Of a DNA stretch of 9,681 bases, positions 1-7,212 are shown piece by piece. Within the stretch, counting starts at the first letter, position 1. Every line of letters starts with the position of its first letter. Origin of the DNA: Lentimicrobium sp. (GTDB lineage Bacteria > Bacteroidota > Bacteroidia > Bacteroidales > Lentimicrobiaceae); the NCBI GenBank assembly GCA_013336205.1, contig JAAXUD010000064.1, positions 1-9,681 of the forward strand, written 5' to 3'. A model generated the notes under the pieces. The model was not told the origin of the DNA. It was given only the letters and a program-made list of their open reading frames with translations, and searched no databases. The translations under genes and the position numbers were made by a program.

Positions 1-148
1 CCAAGTTTAGTTGCCAGAGAGGTGAAAACAACACATTCCCTGACCGCACTTTTTGCCATTTTCAGGTAGTAAATAAACTGACTTTTGTTTCGGGCAGAGC
101 CTTCTGAAATGTTGAGCGCTATCGCCTGTGCTGATAAATTAAACTTGG
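1..148. repeat. Inverted segment bounded by 9-bp inverted repeats
   Basis: CCAAGTTTA at 1-9 is the exact reverse complement of TAAACTTGG at 140-148. The interval between them carries the middle of the four-helix-bundle gene in the orientation opposite to its C-terminal end. Reversing the interval joins ATKL to GYLSD in frame. The arms are short for a site-specific invertase, no invertase gene is visible, and the left arm is exactly at the window edge. An assembly or amplification chimera is therefore at least as likely as a biological inversion. Confidence 0.5.
3..137 (-). pseudogene. Four-helix-bundle (S23-type) protein, central part, inverted fragment
   Basis: Read on the minus strand this stretch gives 45 residues beginning LSAQAIALNISEGSAR and ending in TSLATKL. 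The NISEGSAR block, followed by an S..F..YL.MAKSA.RE pattern, is the conserved centre of the four-helix-bundle proteins related to the 23S rRNA intervening-sequence protein (TIGR02436 type, usually about 115-130 residues). The function of that family is unknown. The N-terminal helix is absent. Further upstream on this strand (138-188) the frame stays open but encodes only the antisense of the C-terminal piece, so family similarity begins at the breakpoint near 137. The reading frame continues off the left edge. The matching C-terminal part lies on the opposite strand at 138-272. Family assignment is by motif memory, without a search; it is fairly secure for this block. Confidence 0.6.
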
Positions 149-272
149 GTATCTTTCTGATCATGATTCTGACGAATCCCGTGGACAATTAATGGAAATG
201 ACTAAAATGATCGGTGCACTTATAGGTTCACTGCAACGTGCAGCAGACCTTAATCCTGAAGATCCGGATTAA
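138..272 (+). pseudogene. Four-helix-bundle (S23-type) protein, C-terminal part
   Basis: The plus-strand frame, open after a stop at 135-137 and ending at TAA 270-272, reads KLGYLSDHDSDESRGQ and then LMEMTKMIGALIGSLQRAAD. This is the usual last helix of the four-helix-bundle family, in which a KLGY(I/L)S turn precedes an E..KM(L/I)..LI.SL helix. There is no good start codon before the internal ATG at 192, so it is a 3' fragment rather than a complete small gene. The residues that should precede it, ending TSLATKL, are on the minus strand immediately to the left. Joining the two parts after flipping 1-148 keeps the frame across the KLGY junction. The pair is therefore one gene in a broken or inverted state. 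Confidence 0.6.
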
Positions 273-340
273 GGTAGTGTTTTGTTTGAATTTACCTTAA
301 AAGTTAGTTTATAGTTAGAATTTTATTCTATACTTTTGCC

Positions 341-394
341 ACCATCCGGCAGACAGGTCATTATAAAAAGGCCTGATTTGCCGGATGGTTTTAT
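341..394 (+). terminator. Rho-independent-type terminator hairpin
   Basis: ACCATCCGGCA (341-351) and TGCCGGATGGT (379-389) form a perfect 11-bp stem. The loop can form an extra CAGG/CCTG stem (354-357 with 372-375), and the hairpin is followed by a T-rich run at 388-396. On the minus strand no T tract follows, so it points rightward. It would end transcription of the four-helix-bundle gene whose stop is at 272, and it insulates the DUF1015 operon. An attenuator in that operon's leader is an alternative. Confidence 0.65.
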
Positions 395-406
395 TTGATT
401 AATCAA
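395..406. promoter_or_regulatory. Perfect 12-bp palindrome upstream of the DUF1015 operon
   Basis: TTGATTAATCAA at 395-406 is a perfect dyad, about 100 bp before the DUF1015 start and directly behind the terminator hairpin. Such a short AT-rich dyad could be an operator, but it may be chance; no regulator is known for it. The small winged-helix protein of the same operon is a candidate only by proximity. Confidence 0.2.
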
Positions 407-502
407 CTACATTCAAAAATGCTCTATTACTGGTTTCGATTTGATTCAAACCCGAGAAACAGCAAATCACAGGAAATTTACTAACAAAAAAAGTATATAG
501 AA

Positions 503-1750
503 ATGGCAATCCTTAAACCTTTCAAGGGGCTCAGGCCACCAAGAGAAATTTCACAGAAACTTGCATCAAGACCTTATGATGTTTTAAACTCAAATGAAGC
601 CAGGATTGAAGTAACAGACAATCCATATTCGCTGCTGCATATTATCAAGCCTGAAATCGATTTACCGGTTACCATTGATGAACATGCGCCGGAAGTTTAC
701 GAAAAGGCCAGCGCTAATCTTGCCAGTTTCATGGAAAATGGCTGGCTGGTGCAGGATTCTGAAGAATATTTGTATATCTATGCCCAGACAATGAATGGAA
801 AAACCCAGTATGGCATTGTAGGCTGTGCCGGAGTTGAAGATTACATGAATGGTATTATAAAAAAGCACGAACTCACCCGCAAGGATAAAGAAGAAGACAG
901 GATGAAGCATGTTCGGATAACGAACGCGAATATGGAGCCGGTTTTCTTTACCTATCTTGCAGTTGCGGAGATTGATGCTATTGTAAATCAGATTGTCAGC
1001 AACAATCCGGCTGATTATGATTTTACTGCCGACGATGGGTTTGGGCACCATTTCTGGGTAATCAGAGATGCAGAGCAAATAAGTGAGATTGTCAGACTTT
1101 TCGAAAAAGTACCCTATACTTATGTTGCTGATGGCCATCATCGTACAGCAGCAGCAGCACTGGTTGGGAACGAGAAAAAGAAGAATAACCCGGGTCACAC
1201 CGGAAATGAGGAGTATAACTTTTTCCTGGCAGTTCATTTCCCTTCAAACCAACTGACTATTATTGATTATAATCGTGTGGTAAAAGATCTTAATGGACTT
1301 TCTAATGCTGAATATTTTCAAAAACTTGAAGAAGTATTTGAAATTCAGGAAAAAGGATCGGAAATTTACAAACCCGTTAAGCTGCATAATTTCAGTATGT
1401 ACTTTGAGGGAAAATGGTATTCATTGACAGCACGCCCGGGTACATACAACGACAGCAATCCTATTGGGGTTCTTGATGTTACAGTTCTTTCGCAGCTGGT
1501 ACTGGATAATATCCTTGGAATATCAGATCTCCGGACATCAAAACGAATAGATTTTGTTGGCGGAATCAGGGGGCTTGGCGAATTAAAAAGAAGAGTTGAC
1601 AGTGGAGAAATGAAAGTAGCCTTCGCTCTTTACCCTGTTTCGCTCCAGCAACTAATTGATATTGCTGACTCAGGTAACATAATGCCACCAAAAACTACAT
1701 GGTTTGAACCAAAGTTACGCAGTGGGCTTGTTGTGCATTTATTAGACTAA
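503..1750 (+). CDS. DUF1015 family protein
   Basis: The 415-residue product matches the DUF1015 family (PF06245, COG4198) over its length. It opens with the typical AILKPFKGLRPP start and an A.RPYDV motif (residues 22-27), and carries KKHELTRKDKEEDR (about 120-133) and the family hallmark YVADGHHRTAAAA (207-219; DGHHR at 210-214). No membrane segments or signal peptide are evident, so it is probably cytoplasmic. The biochemical role is not established. The DGHHR motif resembles that of ParB/Srx-fold enzymes such as the free serine kinases SerK and SbnI, and in many Bacteroidetes the gene lies beside serC/serA as I recall, which hints at serine metabolism; both points are inference. serC/serA are not present here. 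ATG at 503 fits the family N terminus and follows an A-rich leader. A small winged-helix gene starts 14 bp after its stop, so the two are probably co-transcribed. Confidence 0.9.
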   Translation: MAILKPFKGLRPPREISQKLASRPYDVLNSNEARIEVTDNPYSLLHIIKPEIDLPVTIDEHAPEVYEKASANLASFMENGWLVQDSEEYLYIYAQTMNGKTQYGIVGCAGVEDYMNGIIKKHELTRKDKEEDRMKHVRITNANMEPVFFTYLAVAEIDAIVNQIVSNNPADYDFTADDGFGHHFWVIRDAEQISEIVRLFEKVPYTYVADGHHRTAAAALVGNEKKKNNPGHTGNEEYNFFLAVHFPSNQLTIIDYNRVVKDLNGLSNAEYFQKLEEVFEIQEKGSEIYKPVKLHNFSMYFEGKWYSLTARPGTYNDSNPIGVLDVTVLSQLVLDNILGISDLRTSKRIDFVGGIRGLGELKRRVDSGEMKVAFALYPVSLQQLIDIADSGNIMPPKTTWFEPKLRSGLVVHLLD

Positions 1751-1764
1751 TAAAAATAAGTATT

Positions 1765-1941
1765 ATGGAAACAACTGAAAAAGTTCTGAAAGCGATGGCT
1801 GATGCCGGGAAGCCATTAAAAGCCGGTGAAATTGCAGAAATTACCGGTCTGGAGAAAAAAGACATCGATAATGCAATTAAAAAATTGAAGAAAGAAGAGA
1901 GAATAGTTTCACCCAAGGTGTGCTATTATGAACCAAAATAA
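1765..1941 (+). CDS. Small winged-helix (HTH) DNA-binding-like protein, 58 aa
   Basis: A short complete gene (ATG 1765, TAA 1939-1941) encodes METTEKVLKAMADAGKPLKA at its N terminus, then GEIAEITGLEKKDIDNAIKK (21-40), and ends in IVSPKVCYYEPK. The pattern of a first helix, a GEIAE(I/L)TGL helix-turn-helix, a recognition helix rich in Lys, and a short beta-wing (about 46-56) is that of a minimal winged-helix domain. Such proteins of about 60 residues are common in Bacteroidetes and are usually annotated as hypothetical or transcriptional regulator. It lies 14 bp behind the DUF1015 gene and just ahead of a strong terminator, so it is the last gene of that operon. DNA binding is inferred from fold pattern only; a protein-protein or RNA role is possible. 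Confidence 0.8.
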   Translation: METTEKVLKAMADAGKPLKAGEIAEITGLEKKDIDNAIKKLKKEERIVSPKVCYYEPK

Positions 1942-1945
1942 CAAG

Positions 1946-1973
1946 AAAGGGGGCTATCGAAGCCCCTTTTTTT
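1946..1973. terminator. Bidirectional terminator between convergent genes
   Basis: GGGGCT (1950-1955) pairs with AGCCCC (1961-1966) around a 5-nt loop, extended by a G-T wobble and A-T pairs outside. An A run precedes the stem and a seven-T run follows it, so the hairpin reads as an intrinsic terminator on both strands. It lies 8 bp after the stop of the small winged-helix gene, and its right edge touches the stop codon of the convergent histidine kinase. Confidence 0.85.
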
Positions 1974-4815
1974 ATTTCTTTGGCTCCAGATAAATTGCAA
2001 GTATGTTCATCAGTGTATTAAACTTAACAGGCTTCAGTATATATTCATCACATTCCTGTGTTTTATCAGGTAAGGATACTTTCTGCTTACTGTGAGCTAT
2101 CTGGGCAATAACAGGCATTGCTGGTCTTGATTTTTTTATTTCCCTTACAATTTCCTGTGCTCCATCTTCGTACTTGCTTAAATCTAACATAGCCAGGTCA
2201 ATATGTTCATTGGCATGGCAAATCTGAAGGCCTGACTGTTCATCTTTTGCTCTATGCAAGTTGATGCCTGTTCTGGAAAGTGCAGCACTTACATAGTTGT
2301 AATTAGAGTCAATTTCCTCGATAAGTAATAGATTTTTAGTACTCCAGTCGTAATTTAATGCGCGCTCCATCGTTTTTGAAACATCATCAGAGGAATGGGT
2401 TTCAACAGGTTTATAAGGAATTGTAAAATAAAAAGCAGCGCCATTTCCAAGCATTGATTCCACCCAGATTTCACCTCCCAGTAAATCAACAATATGCTGA
2501 GAAATAGCCAATCCAAGTCCGGTTCCTCCCTGATGCCTTTTCGCTTCACTGTGCGCTTGTCGGAAACGATTAAAGATTATTTTCTGGTTTTCTTCTGAAA
2601 TTCCAATACCAGTATCTTTTACATAAAACAGGATTTTATCACCCTTTGGAGTAAAACCAAAAGTAATTTGCCCATTTCCTGTAAATTTGACAGCATTGAC
2701 AAGCAGGTTCGAAATAACCTGTCTCAATCTGAAAGGATCTGTGAAAATCAGATTTCCTTTTGGCAATTTACCGGGCTCAACGATGAGCTGAACACCTGAT
2801 CCGGATTTTCGGCGAATAAGCTCAGAATAAGTAGAGAATAACTCGTCCATTAATTCATTGAGGCTGTAGTTTTCATAGTATACCGCAAGTTGCCCGGCCT
2901 CAATTTTGGAAACATCGATTATATCATCAATCAAATTCAGTAACGACTCCCCTGCCTGATTAATGTACTGTATAAATTCGATTCTATCATTCTCTGTAAT
3001 ATCATCTTCTTTCAGCAGCGCAGAAAAACCAATAATTGAATTCATTGGTGTTCTGATTTCATGGCTCATGTTGGCAAGAAATGCAGTTTTAAGACGATCA
3101 GATTCTTCTGCTTTTTCCTTGGCCGCTTTAAACTGCAGACGGATTTCTTCCTTTTCAGTTATATCGCGGCTAAGCGCCATAATACCCAGAATACTACCCA
3201 TGTTATCATAAAATAATACTTTTACTGTATCTAATAGTCTTCGGCTACCATCAGGAAAGACGCTCCACTCTTCAGTACGAATAGGAATCCGATCAGTCAG
3301 AATCTTTTTATCAGCTGAATGATAAACTTCTGCAATTTTTTCAGAAAAAAAATCAAAATCGGTTCGTCCGATTATCTCCTTCTCTGGCATACCAATGTAA
3401 TAAGCGAATGACTTATTACAGCCGACGTACTTACTATTAACATCTTTGAAAAAGATAAAATCAGGAATGGAATCGATTACTGAACGTAATAATGCCTGTT
3501 CTTTTACAAAGGCACTCCGGGCGAAGTCGCGCTCTATTATAGTATTATTAACAGATCCGGCTAATTCTCTGAATTCAACAAATGAAATCAATTCTTTATT
3601 CATTAATTCGGATTCCAGGCTGGCTTTTCTGAAATTAACTGTAAACCGGCTAAACTCCTTTTCTAAAATTCTGGAAACAAACCGGGCAAGGATAAATATT
3701 AAAACCAGGAAAATTGCAATAAAAACCGATGTTCTTGTGACCCAACCAATAATTTTAGCCTGAAGAGCTTCCTGTTTACCAGCTATGTCCCGCTCAATAT
3801 CATTCTTATAGAAGCCGGCACCAATAATCCAGTCCCAATCTTTATAATAACGAATGTAAGAAACCTTTGGTTCAATGTCTTTTGATGCCAGTTTAACAAA
3901 ATTATAATCTATAAATCCGGCTTCTGTTGTACGGGCAATCTGCTGCTGCTTTTTAAAAACTTCAATCCAGTTAGTGTCACTTCCAGCCAATATATTTGTA
4001 GGATTTTCCAGTCTCATTCCATTCGTCAGCAATGCTTTTCCGCTTAAGGTGTTGATAAAAATATAGCCTTCCTCACTGTATCTCATGAAGGAAAGCCAAT
4101 CAAGCAATTCTTTTTTTAAATCATCTTCGAAATCCTTCAGATAATCTTTTGACCCTAAATACCAATTATACGGGCCAAACCTTCTGATATAGGAATACTT
4201 GAATACAGCTGAATCGCCATGGCTCCCGGGAACAGGCGCTTCATAAGATAAAAAGCCCTGATCAACTTTTTTCATGAGCCTGACCTCATTCTGTACAAGA
4301 AAATTACCCAGGCTATCCTGCAGTTGAAGGCTGGAACGGTTTTCAAACTTCCGGCTTCTGGGAAGCATTATAGACTCCCCTTCAGTTGAATAGATAAAAA
4401 CATCTCCCCTGCCATTATTAAATCGGATAGGCCTTAAGGCATCTTTAATCATCTTCATGATTTCAGCCTTTGAATGGCTATACCGATTTTCGAGATAGAT
4501 GTTGTTGGCGATTTCCCAGGCTTCATCAACCCTCAGTTTAAGCCCTTGCTTTATCCTCTCCTGAGATAAGGACCGGTTAAATTCGATATAGTTTATCGCA
4601 TTGTCAACAACATCTTCTATCAGACGTTTTTGATCTTCAGTATAACTATTGCGCAAATTCTCAGATTCTGTTTTAAACCGATGGTACTCATTAACAGTAG
4701 AAAATATTCCCAGTAACAAAACAGAAAAGACAGATATTCCAATAATGCTGAGTGTCAGAAGTTCAACAAGACTCCGGCTCCTTAAATATTCTCTAATTGA
4801 CGATAAAAATTTCAA
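1972..4815 (-). CDS. Membrane sensor histidine kinase with Cache-like sensors, PAS and C-terminal receiver-like domain
   Basis: This 947-residue hybrid-type kinase has a transmembrane helix at about 16-40, an extracytoplasmic region with two related Cache-like modules (about 100-230 and 236-345, each with a GDVFIY/GYIFIN-type strand and a W(Y/I)(L/I)G(S/A)...Y end), and a second helix at about 358-379. A weak HAMP-like stretch (380-430) and a PAS domain (about 441-553) follow. The HisKA domain has the phospho-acceptor H585 in SHEIRTPMN. The HATPase_c domain shows N703/N707, DTGIGI (734-739) and GGTGLGLA (763-770). The last ~120 residues resemble a receiver: acidic pair E833/E834, candidate phospho-Asp D878, Lys K928 in ILKP, but Ile906 where the conserved Thr/Ser is expected. 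The frame opens with TTG (4813-4815): an in-frame stop lies just upstream at 4837-4839 and the first in-frame Met is residue 120, inside the sensor domain. No response regulator gene is adjacent. The ligand is unknown; Cache modules usually bind small molecules. Confidence 0.92.
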   Translation of the reverse strand: MKFLSSIREYLRSRSLVELLTLSIIGISVFSVLLLGIFSTVNEYHRFKTESENLRNSYTEDQKRLIEDVVDNAINYIEFNRSLSQERIKQGLKLRVDEAWEIANNIYLENRYSHSKAEIMKMIKDALRPIRFNNGRGDVFIYSTEGESIMLPRSRKFENRSSLQLQDSLGNFLVQNEVRLMKKVDQGFLSYEAPVPGSHGDSAVFKYSYIRRFGPYNWYLGSKDYLKDFEDDLKKELLDWLSFMRYSEEGYIFINTLSGKALLTNGMRLENPTNILAGSDTNWIEVFKKQQQIARTTEAGFIDYNFVKLASKDIEPKVSYIRYYKDWDWIIGAGFYKNDIERDIAGKQEALQAKIIGWVTRTSVFIAIFLVLIFILARFVSRILEKEFSRFTVNFRKASLESELMNKELISFVEFRELAGSVNNTIIERDFARSAFVKEQALLRSVIDSIPDFIFFKDVNSKYVGCNKSFAYYIGMPEKEIIGRTDFDFFSEKIAEVYHSADKKILTDRIPIRTEEWSVFPDGSRRLLDTVKVLFYDNMGSILGIMALSRDITEKEEIRLQFKAAKEKAEESDRLKTAFLANMSHEIRTPMNSIIGFSALLKEDDITENDRIEFIQYINQAGESLLNLIDDIIDVSKIEAGQLAVYYENYSLNELMDELFSTYSELIRRKSGSGVQLIVEPGKLPKGNLIFTDPFRLRQVISNLLVNAVKFTGNGQITFGFTPKGDKILFYVKDTGIGISEENQKIIFNRFRQAHSEAKRHQGGTGLGLAISQHIVDLLGGEIWVESMLGNGAAFYFTIPYKPVETHSSDDVSKTMERALNYDWSTKNLLLIEEIDSNYNYVSAALSRTGINLHRAKDEQSGLQICHANEHIDLAMLDLSKYEDGAQEIVREIKKSRPAMPVIAQIAHSKQKVSLPDKTQECDEYILKPVKFNTLMNILAIYLEPKK

Positions 4816-5192
4816 AACTGTTGTTCTATTAAAAATTCAAAAATTTCACAAGTTTTACGCAGCTTACAATACAGATATGAATATGATCAATTAGTATAAG
4901 GATAATAAAAACAGATCAGGTCACTTGTTAACTATGCTTACTGTTCATAATTACCTCTATTAAATTGTATTTTAATCTGTTAAGCCAAATTAATATGTAA
5001 ACAATTAAAGCTTTTACTTCCGATTAGCATTAAAACGATTTACTTCAGTATAAGACAGATTATATAAAATTAATCAATAAAATGCCCGTGAAGTCAATAT
5101 CTTAATAACAATTATTAATTATTGTAATCAGTAGCAAACATAATAAAAAAGAACAAGTTTTGAAAGACATGTTTTATAAACATTTTATAAGT
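4816..5192. other. 377-bp AT-rich intergenic region
   Basis: I see no gene here. The region should hold the promoter of the kinase and the end of the upstream minus-strand transcript. The only exact match to a minus-strand Bacteroidetes -7 element is CAAACATA at 5135-5142 (TATGTTTG on the minus strand). It would give a leader of over 300 nt and has no clear -33 partner. Near-palindromes occur at 5108-5125 (ACAATTATTAATTATTGT, one mismatched pair) and 5169-5183 (ATGTTTTATAAACAT). The latter is a weak all-AT stem 10 bp after the sulfatase-like gene and is followed on the minus strand by a T-rich stretch, so it could be a poor terminator. Confidence 0.5.
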
Positions 5193-7058
5193 TTAATATG
5201 ACATGTATTCCTGAAATACTGCCTGCAGATACGATTTACCTTCCCGGATAATTGAATCCTTATAAGCTTCAGGTAACGAAGTCTCACTATAGTGCTTAAC
5301 TCTTGCATCGTATACAAAATGCCCTGATGGCCTTACCCAGCCCAAACCTTCTTCGAAAGAATAGTATGCGAACTCCGGGGAATAGGGATTAAAAAGGTTG
5401 CGACTCCAATGGAATTCATCTGCCTTAATGTCTAACTGATGCATCAATGTGGAGGCCAGATCACACTGATTTGAAAGTTTTGGATTCTTTGAGCCTTTAT
5501 ATTCCTCTTTGATAACATCCCCAAAAAACAGCATGGGAATTTTGTGGTAGAAAGGAGTAGTAAATGGCCAGTTTCGGTAAGAATTGTGACTATGATCGGC
5601 TACCAGTATAAATAAGGTATTCTTAAACCAGGATTGTTTTCTGGCATTATTTATAAACTCACCTAATGAACGGTCAGTGTAGTAGGCTGAATTAATGTAT
5701 TTTCTTTCATTGTCGCCCCATTGCAGCACCTCTTCCATAGGCTGATCGTAAGGAGAATGGGAACTTAATGTAAACAAGGCTGAAAAGAAAGGTTGTTTCT
5801 CTTTATTAAGATCACTTAACTGCCTGGCCAGCAGGTATTCATCGTGAACGCCCAGCTTCCCTTTTACAACATTTTTATCATTACCAAAATTTTCCAACTC
5901 TGTAATACGCTGAAATCCATTGTGCAGGATAAACCCCTTGATATTGCCATAAATCAACTGTCCACCAAAATAGAATGAGGTATTGTATCCCTGTCCGATT
6001 AGTTTCTGGGTTATGGTTGTCAATTTTGAGAACTTATCGGGCTGAACAGTGATAGATGAAATGGGATGGGCCGGAAAACCACCAAAGATACTTGACATCG
6101 CTTGCTCACTGCGCGGACCGGTAGCCCACAAACTCGTAAATAATATGCCTTCCTTCTCAAGTTTGTGAAACTCAGGAGTTATACCAGGTTCACCTCCCAG
6201 AGACTCAATAAGATCGGCTGACCAGCTTTCAAGTATCAGCAACACAATGTTCGGCCTGCTGGTGGTCAGCACCCTGGTGGTGCTATCGCGTTCCATCCTG
6301 AATATTTCGTCTATTGTTTCTTTGACCTCCTGGTCACTGTAAAAACTGTAAGGGTTCTTTCCAAAGTTTTTATAGTTTTCAATAGCACTGATAAAAAGAT
6401 TGAAACCGGAATTTACTGCTGCCAGGTTCATAATATTGTGATGCGAATAATAAGATGCACTCTGATTGATAGGGATTTGTTGCACCCCTCCCCTGGCACC
6501 AATAAACAATAAAACAGGTGTAATGAGCGCAAACAGGACTGTAAAAATATAGTTCCGCTTTATATTTATTATGTCTTTATAAAACCACTTAAAGTACACC
6601 AGGTAAGTTACCGAAAACTTAACAGCAAACAAGCCCAAAAGCGTAAAAAACAGTCCGGTAGAAATGGTATCGTAAACCTCTGTTGGGTTGGTAAGATAGG
6701 TAAATGCTTTGAAAGGAAGTTTTGTTTTCCATTCCGGATAAATTCCAAGTTCAACCACCGTTAGCAAACAAAAAAGAAAAAGTGCAATAATAACATAGAC
6801 CCTGTTTACGGTATTTATCCACTTTGGACTATAAACAGATTGAACTAACAATAAAACAAAAGGAAAAAACATGAAATATGAAGCAGTAGCCAAATCGAGA
6901 TGTAGTGCATGCCAGTATGACGCAATTACTTCGGAGAATTGAATTCCTTCAACCCGGAGCAGACCAATATTATAGACAAGAAAAACAGTTCTTGAGAATG
7001 CATAAAGCAATAGCCAAAAAATCAGTTGTTTGATAAAAGAGATGAGTATAGTTTTCAT
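5193..7058 (-). CDS. LTA-synthase-like membrane sulfatase-fold phosphotransferase
   Basis: The 621-residue product has five predicted N-terminal membrane helices (about 7-29, 52-75, 86-106, 131-155, 168-188) followed by an extracytoplasmic alkaline phosphatase/sulfatase-fold domain (PF00884, about 268-560), the architecture of lipoteichoic acid synthase LtaS and related lipid phosphotransferases. Visible active-site motifs are NIVLLILESWS (metal ligand E277), GPRSEQAMSSIFGGFP with the presumed nucleophile S317, LSSHSPY (H434), and LVADHSH (D488, H489). LtaS and EptA use Thr as nucleophile; here the aligned residue appears to be Ser. Gram-negative bacteria do not make Gram-positive LTA, so a phosphoethanolamine or phosphoglycerol transfer to a surface glycan or lipid A is more likely; the substrate is inference. 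The gene diverges from a GT39/GT2 glycosyltransferase pair, which supports an envelope role. ATG at 7058 directly precedes the first helix and lies about 30 nt below a -7 element. Confidence 0.88.
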   Translation of the reverse strand: MKTILISFIKQLIFWLLLYAFSRTVFLVYNIGLLRVEGIQFSEVIASYWHALHLDLATASYFMFFPFVLLLVQSVYSPKWINTVNRVYVIIALFLFCLLTVVELGIYPEWKTKLPFKAFTYLTNPTEVYDTISTGLFFTLLGLFAVKFSVTYLVYFKWFYKDIINIKRNYIFTVLFALITPVLLFIGARGGVQQIPINQSASYYSHHNIMNLAAVNSGFNLFISAIENYKNFGKNPYSFYSDQEVKETIDEIFRMERDSTTRVLTTSRPNIVLLILESWSADLIESLGGEPGITPEFHKLEKEGILFTSLWATGPRSEQAMSSIFGGFPAHPISSITVQPDKFSKLTTITQKLIGQGYNTSFYFGGQLIYGNIKGFILHNGFQRITELENFGNDKNVVKGKLGVHDEYLLARQLSDLNKEKQPFFSALFTLSSHSPYDQPMEEVLQWGDNERKYINSAYYTDRSLGEFINNARKQSWFKNTLFILVADHSHNSYRNWPFTTPFYHKIPMLFFGDVIKEEYKGSKNPKLSNQCDLASTLMHQLDIKADEFHWSRNLFNPYSPEFAYYSFEEGLGWVRPSGHFVYDARVKHYSETSLPEAYKDSIIREGKSYLQAVFQEYMSY

Positions 7059-7095
7059 AATCAGTAACTAAGTAAGCTTTTGTAAAAACAGAGGG

Positions 7096-7103
7096 CAAAT
7101 TTA
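7096..7103 (-). promoter_or_regulatory. Candidate -7 promoter element for the LTA-synthase-like gene
   Basis: CAAATTTA on the plus strand reads TAAATTTG on the minus strand, an exact match to the Bacteroidetes sigma-ABfr -7 consensus TAnnTTTG. It would start transcription about 30 nt before the ATG at 7058. I do not see a clear -33 TTTG at the right spacing, so this is a one-element prediction. Confidence 0.45.
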
Positions 7104-7179
7104 CTCAAAGTTTTGCTCAGGAAGGCTTTTATGTAAGAAACACTTGATAATTAAAGCCGGAAACCTTCGTCAGAATAGT

Positions 7180-7187
7180 TAATTTTG
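7180..7187 (+). promoter_or_regulatory. Candidate -7 promoter element for the GT39-GT2 operon
   Basis: TAATTTTG matches TAnnTTTG exactly and lies 25 bp before the ATG at 7213, which would leave a leader of roughly 15-20 nt. Together with the minus-strand element at 7096-7103 it suggests back-to-back promoters in the 154-bp divergent gap. A matching -33 element is not obvious. Confidence 0.5.
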
Positions 7188-7212
7188 CGCGTCTAAGTCA
7201 GAACAATCACTA

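Noticed and set aside
331..338. TACTTTTG, an exact TAnnTTTG match before the DUF1015 operon
   Set aside because: Transcription from it would begin inside the strong terminator hairpin (341-389), and no -33 partner is evident, so it is probably chance unless the hairpin acts as an attenuator.
662..1237. Minus-strand open frame of 191 residues antisense to the DUF1015 gene
   Set aside because: It is Cys- and Ile-rich with no recognisable motif and lies entirely within a well-supported gene on the other strand; it is a shadow frame.
1695..1916. Minus-strand open frame of 73 residues with hydrophobic stretches
   Set aside because: It is antisense to the small winged-helix gene and the end of the DUF1015 gene, and the hydrophobicity is the usual antisense of Lys/Glu-rich helices.
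5166..5206. GACATGT repeated directly at 5166-5172 and 5200-5206
   Set aside because: Seven bases, with the second copy overlapping the end of the coding region; too short to distinguish from chance and not part of a longer repeat.
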